A stretch of DNA of 17,982 nt from Lentzea aerocolonigenes (GTDB lineage: Bacteria; Actinomycetota; Actinomycetes; Mycobacteriales; Pseudonocardiaceae). Both the position numbers and the translations under genes were made by a program. Below the pieces are notes generated by a model. The model was not told where the DNA came from. It searched no databases and saw nothing but the letters and a program-made list of their open reading frames with translations. Positions 13,447-17,982 of this stretch are shown here, one piece after another. The stretch lies in contig NZ_JYJG01000260.1 of NCBI RefSeq assembly GCF_000955955.1, positions 1-17,982 of the forward strand, in the 5' to 3' direction. The first letter of the stretch is position 1; each line of letters begins with the position of its first letter.

Positions 13447-14085
13447 GCGGGACCGCGCGACCTCCAGGTGAGCGGTCATGGCCGCACTGGCCGCCACCTC
13501 GTCGCCGGCCACCAGGGCGTCGACGATCGCGCGGTGCTCGGTGATGGTCTGCACCCCGAACGGCTGCTGGAAGTTCAGCCGGAACAGGTGCAGGTGGCAG
13601 TGGGTCTTGGCGAACGACTGCAGCACGGCCTCGTTGCCCGCGATGCGCAGGATCAGCTCGTGCAACCGCTGGTCGTGCGCGGTCAGGTTCTTGTAGTCGT
13701 CGTAGGCGTTGTCGGCGGGAGCTGCCGGACAGGTCGCCAGCTCCTCCTCGATCAGCCGGACGTTCTCGGGGGTCATGCGGGCTGCCGCCAGAGCCGCGGA
13801 CGGCGGCTCCAGCAGCAGGCGCAGTGAGTACAGGTCGTCGACCTGCTTGCGGTTCAGCAGGTCCGTCACGCGGTAGCCGCGCAACGGGAGCCTGCTGACC
13901 AGTTCTTCCGACTCGAGGCGGGCCAGGGCCTCCCGGACCGGCGTTGGGGACACCTGGAGCTGGCGCGCCACCTCGTCGATGTTGACTCGGGCGCCCGGTT
14001 CCATGCCGTCGCTCATGATCAGCGCGCGGATCTGCTCGTAGACGTCATCCGCGAGCACGCGCCTGGTCGGTATCCGCAACACCAC
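13429..14085 (-). CDS. GntR-family regulator with FCD ligand-binding domain
   Basis: A 218-aa protein from GTG 14085, with AGGAG nine bases upstream (14095-14099). Residues about 12-74 are the winged helix (VNIDEVARQLQVSPTPVREA). Residues about 85-212 are the all-helical FCD domain, with the metal/ligand-binding pattern Asp138-x3-His142, a His near 163-167 and His184 in EHRAI. FCD regulators respond to small acids or sugar derivatives and usually repress neighbouring catabolic genes. It is the last gene of the fucosidase-esterase-lipoprotein operon, 15 bp after the lipoprotein stop, so it probably controls that operon, by autoregulation if no internal promoter exists. Its effector is unknown; a fucose or uronate breakdown product is a guess. 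Confidence 0.88.
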   Translation of the reverse strand: MVLRIPTRRVLADDVYEQIRALIMSDGMEPGARVNIDEVARQLQVSPTPVREALARLESEELVSRLPLRGYRVTDLLNRKQVDDLYSLRLLLEPPSAALAAARMTPENVRLIEEELATCPAAPADNAYDDYKNLTAHDQRLHELILRIAGNEAVLQSFAKTHCHLHLFRLNFQQPFGVQTITEHRAIVDALVAGDEVAASAAMTAHLEVARSRLLDRM

Positions 14086-14100
14086 TCCTGGGACTCCTGT

Positions 14101-15447
14101 TCAGTTCTTGGCCAGTATCTCCTGCGAGACGCGTTCCATCTCCGCGAACACGTCATCGGAGCGTTGCCCGCCGAAGTAGGCCTCGAAGAGGGGCTGTTCG
14201 GCGGACTGCACCGCCGATCCGTTGGCGTAGGCGGTGGACGGGAAGAGCACGCCGTCCTTCACGTACTGGTTGAAGACGGACAGGTCGACGCCCTGCGACT
14301 TCATCGAGGTGACGGTGTTGTCCATGGCGGCGGGAATCGACGGGAAGAACGTGCCGGTGGCGCCCGCCTTGGTCTGGCACTCCTCGCTGCCCATGTAGCT
14401 GACCCACTTCCAGGTCAGGTCGGGGTTCTTGGTGCCGGCCCAGATGTTGTTGCCGTTGGAGTTCGACAGCACGGCGCGCTTGCCCTCGGGGCCGAGCGGC
14501 GTCGGCGCGATGCCCACCGGCACGCCCGGGATCTTGCCGAACGACGGCGCGGACCAGGAGCCGCCGATGGTCATCGCGGTCTTGTTGGAGCCGACCAGGT
14601 CGATGTCGGAGATCGTGGACTGGTTGCCGGTGGTGAAGGTGCCGAGCTTCGGGGAGTAGCCCTTCTCGGTCAGCGCCGTCACCCACTTCATGGTCTTCAC
14701 GAAGCGAGGGTCGGTGTAGTTGAACTTGGAGGGCCACTGGTCCTTGTCGCCGAACTTCCAGCCCAGCGTCGCGACGAGCGGCGCCCACGTGGTCTCGCCG
14801 ATGAAGCTGCGGCCCGCGATGGCGCCGACGCCGTAGGTGGCGATGGCGTTCTTGTCGAAGCCGGGCTCGTCGCCGCGCTTGCCGTTCTTGTCGATGGTCA
14901 ACCGCGCCACGATCTTCTCGAACGTGCCGCCGTCGTCGGGGTTCCAGGTCATCTTGGCCACGTCGGCCTCGGAGATGCCGGCCTGCTGCAGCGAGTCCTT
15001 GCGGTAGTAGATGCCCGCGGCTGCCCAGTCGAGCGGCAGCGCGTACTGCTTGCCGTCGGTGAACTTCCAGTTGTCGACGCCGACCGAGTACTTCTTCAGG
15101 TCCACATCGGACTTCGTGATGAGGTCGTCGAGCGGCATCAGCTGGTGCTGCCCGGCGTAGGCCTGGAGGAACTGCACCGAGTTCTGGAACGCGTCGGGCG
15201 CGGTGCCCGCGACGAACCCGGCGGTGAGCTTGGTGAAGTAGTCGTCGACGTTGTAGCGGGTGATCTTCACGTCGGTGCCGGGGTTGGCGGCCTCGAACGC
15301 CTTCTCGCACTCGCCGTAGGCGACTGCCTGTTTGTCGTCCCAGGTCCACCAGTTCACGGTGTTGCCGGAGCCGGTGTCGGAGCCCGACGAGCAGCCGGCG
15401 ACCACCAGAGCTGCTACTGCTGCCAGAGAAGCGGCGGCGATTCTCAT
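14101..15447 (-). CDS. Sugar ABC-transporter substrate-binding lipoprotein
   Basis: A 448-aa protein from ATG 15447. The signal peptide ends in the lipobox VVAGC (Cys19), so it is a lipid-anchored surface protein. The start is fixed by this signal and by the ATGA overlap with the esterase stop; GGAG precedes it. The mature protein (VNWWTWDD at the start, then EKAFEAANPGTDVKI, APDAFQNSV, LPLDWAAAGIYYRKD) is a family 1 extracellular solute-binding protein of the MalE type, which delivers mono- or oligosaccharides to a two-permease ABC importer. No permease or ATPase gene follows it; they may lie upstream, beyond the right edge, or elsewhere with a shared ATPase. Beside a fucosidase and acetyl esterase, its ligand is probably a plant-glycan oligosaccharide or fucoside. 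That is inferred. Confidence 0.9.
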   Translation of the reverse strand: MRIAAASLAAVAALVVAGCSSGSDTGSGNTVNWWTWDDKQAVAYGECEKAFEAANPGTDVKITRYNVDDYFTKLTAGFVAGTAPDAFQNSVQFLQAYAGQHQLMPLDDLITKSDVDLKKYSVGVDNWKFTDGKQYALPLDWAAAGIYYRKDSLQQAGISEADVAKMTWNPDDGGTFEKIVARLTIDKNGKRGDEPGFDKNAIATYGVGAIAGRSFIGETTWAPLVATLGWKFGDKDQWPSKFNYTDPRFVKTMKWVTALTEKGYSPKLGTFTTGNQSTISDIDLVGSNKTAMTIGGSWSAPSFGKIPGVPVGIAPTPLGPEGKRAVLSNSNGNNIWAGTKNPDLTWKWVSYMGSEECQTKAGATGTFFPSIPAAMDNTVTSMKSQGVDLSVFNQYVKDGVLFPSTAYANGSAVQSAEQPLFEAYFGGQRSDDVFAEMERVSQEILAKN

Positions 15448-16349
15448 ACTTTCTCCAAGAGACGGGAACGGAAGGCGTCGAGTGCGATGTCGAGGTCGTC
15501 GGAGCCGCCCGCCTCGTGGGCGCTGTGCTCCCAGACCTGGATCTGACGGGGTCCGGCGTAGGCGTGGTAGGCGCCGAACACGGTGGACGGCGGCACGATG
15601 TCGTCCATCAGGCCGATCGAGAACCAGGCGGGGGCGACTGCTCGAACGGCGAACCCCACACCGTCGAAATAGGACAGTGTCGGGAAGATGTCGGAACGGC
15701 GGTTCTCGGCGATGTAGGTCGTGAGCTCGGTGAACGGAGGACGGCCGCACACGTTGAGAGCGCGCCGGAAATCGCACAGGAACGGGGCCTGGGCGTGCAC
15801 GGCCGCCAGATCAGGCACGAGACCCGCCACCGCCAGAGCGATTCCGCCGCCCTGGCTGTTGCCGATCACGGCCACGTCCTGGGAACCCAGCGCCCGCACG
15901 GCATCCACCGCGCGAACAGCGTCCGTGAAGACACGACGGTAGAAGTAGGTGGCGCGGTCGGCGATGCCTCGGGTCATGAAACCGGCGCCGCCGCGCTGGT
16001 CCCGCACCTCGAACTGCAGGTGCGCGAACCCGGCGCTGGCCCAGGTCAGGTTCTCGACCGCGCTCCCCCGGTTGCTGCCGTAGCCGTGGTACTGCACGAC
16101 AGCGGGCAACCCGGTCAGACCCTTCGGAGTGCGCAGCCAGGCACGGATCCGGTCGCCGCCGAACCCCGAGAACGTCACGTCGTACACATCCAGGGTCTGC
16201 AGCGGCGTCTCGACCGGGATCGCCTCGACCTTCAACGGAAACGAACGAGCTTCAACCAGCGTCGAGTCCCAGAACGAGTCGAAGTCGTCGGGCCGGATGT
16301 ACGAGCTGCGGTAGTCCCACAGGTCGTCCAGCCCCAGGTCAGTCAGCAC
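15444..16349 (-). CDS. CE7-type acetyl (xylan) esterase
   Basis: A 301-aa protein from GTG 16349, with GGGAGGA six bases upstream. It overlaps the fucosidase stop by 7 bp and the lipoprotein start by 4 bp (ATGA), so all three are translationally coupled. It matches the AXE1/CE7 alpha/beta-hydrolase family: YHGYGSNRG (87-95) near the oxyanion hole, nucleophile Ser165 in GNSQGGG, Asp249 in GLMDDIVPPSTVF, and His278 in AHE. Length is near the usual ~320. No signal peptide is present, so it acts in the cytoplasm, as CE7 enzymes commonly do, removing acetyl groups from imported short oligosaccharides; some members also deacetylate cephalosporin C. Paired with a fucosidase and sugar-binding protein, the substrate is probably acetylated, fucosylated plant oligosaccharide. 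Confidence 0.88.
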   Translation of the reverse strand: MLTDLGLDDLWDYRSSYIRPDDFDSFWDSTLVEARSFPLKVEAIPVETPLQTLDVYDVTFSGFGGDRIRAWLRTPKGLTGLPAVVQYHGYGSNRGSAVENLTWASAGFAHLQFEVRDQRGGAGFMTRGIADRATYFYRRVFTDAVRAVDAVRALGSQDVAVIGNSQGGGIALAVAGLVPDLAAVHAQAPFLCDFRRALNVCGRPPFTELTTYIAENRRSDIFPTLSYFDGVGFAVRAVAPAWFSIGLMDDIVPPSTVFGAYHAYAGPRQIQVWEHSAHEAGGSDDLDIALDAFRSRLLEKV

Positions 16350-17982
16350 GAAATCCTCCCGCGCACTTCCACGACGTCACTCACGACGACCTCTGTGACC
16401 TCACCGCCGATGCTCACCGGCACGAACGCCGAGGCGTCACCGGAAACCCGCCGCACTCGCACCAGCACATCTCCGTCGTCCCACGTCACGTCGACGGCGA
16501 GCCCGCCACGGCAGCGCAGGCCACGTGCCGAACCGCGGGACCAGCCGGACGGCAGCGCGGGCAGGATGTCGATCACGCCGGTGTGGCTCTGCACCACGAC
16601 TTCGGCGAGGGCCGCTGTGAAGCCGTAGTTGCCGTCGATCTGGAACGGCGGGTGCGTGCTGAACAGGTTCGGCAGCAGGCCGCCCCACTCCGAGCCGTCG
16701 AACGGCGCGTCGCGGTGCCGGTCGCCGGTGAACGCCTGCGATGCCTCGGACAGCAACGAGCGCACGGTCTCGCCGTCGGCCAACCGCGCCCGCAGCGCCA
16801 TCTTCCAGGCCCACGACCAGCCCATCGCGCCGTTGCCGCGCCGGTCCATCGTGGCCACCGCGGCGTCGCCGAGCTCGGTACCGGCAACGATCTGGCCTAG
16901 CGGGTAGACCGACACCAGGTGCGACATGTGCCGGTGCGTGGGGTCCTCCTCGGTGAAGTCGCCGACCCACTCCCCCAGCCGCCCGTCGAACACCGGAACC
17001 GGGCGGAGGCGGGGCAGCGCGGCCGAGATCTCCGCGAGGATCGGATCAGCGCGGCCCGATGCCAGTGCCAGCGCCAAAGTCCGTTCGAACACGGCACGGA
17101 TCAGCATCACGTCCATGGTCACGGACCACGTCAGTGCCTGCGGCTTGCCATCAGAATCGAGGAACCAGTTCTCCGGCGACGTCGACGGGCACGTGTCGAG
17201 GTAGCCGTCCGGGCCTTCTACCAGCCAGTCGAGGCAGAACTCCGCACAGCCGCGCAGCAACGGCCACGCACGCTCCAAAGTGGACCAGGTGCGGGCGAAG
17301 TCGTAGTGGTCCCAGGCGTGCTGGACCAGCCACGCGCCGCCCATCTGCCAGAGCGCCCACGACACCGCGCCGTGGCCCATGCCGACTGGCAGCGACCAGC
17401 CCCAGGCGTCGGTGTTGTGGTGCGCCACCCAGCCACGCGCCCCGTACAGCTCTCGCGCCACCTCAGCGCCGGTCACTGAAAGCTTTTCCAGCAGTTCCAG
17501 CAACGGTTCGTGGCACTCGGCGAGCCCGGTGACCTCAGCGGCCCAGTAGTTCATCTGGGTGTTGATGTTGATCGTGTAGTTCGACGACCAGGCAGGACGC
17601 AGCTCGCCGTTCCAGATGCCCTGCAGGTTCGCGGGCGGCGCACCGGGCCGGGACGAGGACGCCAGCAGGTAACGGCCGAACGCGAACAGCACGGACGCCG
17701 TCAGCTGCTCGTCCTTGCCGGTCAGCAACTCCGGCACGTCGACCTCGTCGGGCACGTCGCCGAACTGGACGTCGCAGGCGTTCAGCAACGTCATCAGGTC
17801 GCTGGACCGCTTGCCGTGCCAGTGCGACTCGGTCGTGGTGGTGCTGGTGAGCGTCAGCTTCCAGCTCGGGCCGTCCTGCTCGACCCTGGCCCGCACCACG
17901 CCGCGTTCGCCCTCTCCGTAGACAGGGGCGTCGACCTGCGGTTCGTGCCGGGGCGCCGAGTCGACGGGGATGTCGACGACGA
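16343..17982 (-). CDS. GH95 alpha-L-fucosidase (or related exo-glycosidase), 5' partial
   Basis: The C-terminal ~546 codons are present; the frame stays open to the right edge, so the start is outside. GTG 17897-17899 is internal, since coding-like sequence continues before it. GH95 hallmarks: NLQGIWN, then NYTININTQMNYWAAE (the Asn-x-Asn of the active site, near 17561-17569), HHNTDAWG, CPSTSPEN (holding the likely general-acid Glu), HRHMSHL, GWSWAWK and FQIDGNYGFTAALAE (Asp). All expected polar positions look kept. The family removes terminal alpha-1,2-L-fucose, with some members acting on galactosides, by an inverting mechanism in an (alpha/alpha)6 barrel. Cellular location cannot be judged without the N-terminus. 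It is the most upstream gene of the operon in view and overlaps the esterase start by 7 bp. Confidence 0.9.
   Translation of the reverse strand, partial: VVDIPVDSAPRHEPQVDAPVYGEGERGVVRARVEQDGPSWKLTLTSTTTTESHWHGKRSSDLMTLLNACDVQFGDVPDEVDVPELLTGKDEQLTASVLFAFGRYLLASSSRPGAPPANLQGIWNGELRPAWSSNYTININTQMNYWAAEVTGLAECHEPLLELLEKLSVTGAEVARELYGARGWVAHHNTDAWGWSLPVGMGHGAVSWALWQMGGAWLVQHAWDHYDFARTWSTLERAWPLLRGCAEFCLDWLVEGPDGYLDTCPSTSPENWFLDSDGKPQALTWSVTMDVMLIRAVFERTLALALASGRADPILAEISAALPRLRPVPVFDGRLGEWVGDFTEEDPTHRHMSHLVSVYPLGQIVAGTELGDAAVATMDRRGNGAMGWSWAWKMALRARLADGETVRSLLSEASQAFTGDRHRDAPFDGSEWGGLLPNLFSTHPPFQIDGNYGFTAALAEVVVQSHTGVIDILPALPSGWSRGSARGLRCRGGLAVDVTWDDGDVLVRVRRVSGDASAFVPVSIGGEVTEVVVSDVVEVRGRISC

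Noticed and set aside
14164..15546. 460-codon plus-strand frame
   Set aside because: It lies opposite the substrate-binding lipoprotein, whose lipobox and family motifs are clear.
15448..15777. Longer N-terminus for the lipoprotein (558 aa)
   Set aside because: The added residues overlap the esterase gene, are Arg-rich, and would bury the lipoprotein signal peptide that starts at ATG 15447.

Overview
The window is high-GC actinobacterial DNA. The best guess is a Pseudonocardiaceae-type actinomycete such as Lentzea, Saccharothrix or a relative. This rests on gene families: a paired XRE-DUF5753 / DUF397 regulator, a DUF222-HNH (13E12-type) endonuclease, a streptogrisin-like protease with FN3 and P domains, and very long polymorphic-toxin-like polypeptides. 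Genus cannot be settled from the sequence. No rRNA, tRNA, CRISPR array or transposase was seen.

Layout. (1) Positions 1-6183 (+) hold the C-terminal 2060 codons of a giant protein whose start lies upstream. It is built from one three-part module repeated twice: a metzincin-like HExxHxxGxxD protease, a GT-A-like glycosyltransferase with a DxD motif, and an OTU-like fold that seems to lack its cysteine. Acidic and basic linkers join the parts. (2) An XRE-like regulator follows after only one base. (3) At 7135-8856 lies a secreted serine protease with a strong ribosome binding site; 12-bp direct repeats and a candidate promoter precede it. (4) A 16-bp perfect hairpin separates it from a convergent gene (8925-9773, -) for a secreted protein with two cysteine-bounded repeats and a double-psi beta-barrel-like end. 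(5) Positions 9774-10318 are mostly non-coding, with short repeats, palindromes and one possible small ORF. (6) At 10319-11975 (-), a DUF222-HNH nuclease gene and a nucleoside deoxyribosyltransferase-like gene lie in tandem behind a near-perfect actinobacterial LexA (SOS) box. (7) Positions 12021-12423 are a C/A-rich non-coding stretch with five copies of one heptamer. (8) An XRE-DUF5753 / DUF397 pair (12441-13446, +) follows. (9) A tightly packed minus-strand operon runs from the right edge: GH95 alpha-L-fucosidase (partial), CE7 acetyl esterase, sugar-binding lipoprotein, GntR/FCD regulator.

How the genes may work together. The minus-strand operon reads as a glycan-use locus: an esterase removes acetyl groups, a fucosidase removes fucose, a lipoprotein captures the sugar, and a GntR protein senses a metabolite. 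No permease lies in the window. The HNH/deoxyribosyltransferase pair looks DNA-damage inducible. The giant protein is the most unusual element: two copies of a putative protease-plus-glycosyltransferase unit on one chain suggest an effector or toxin-like secreted protein. That function is inferred from motifs only.
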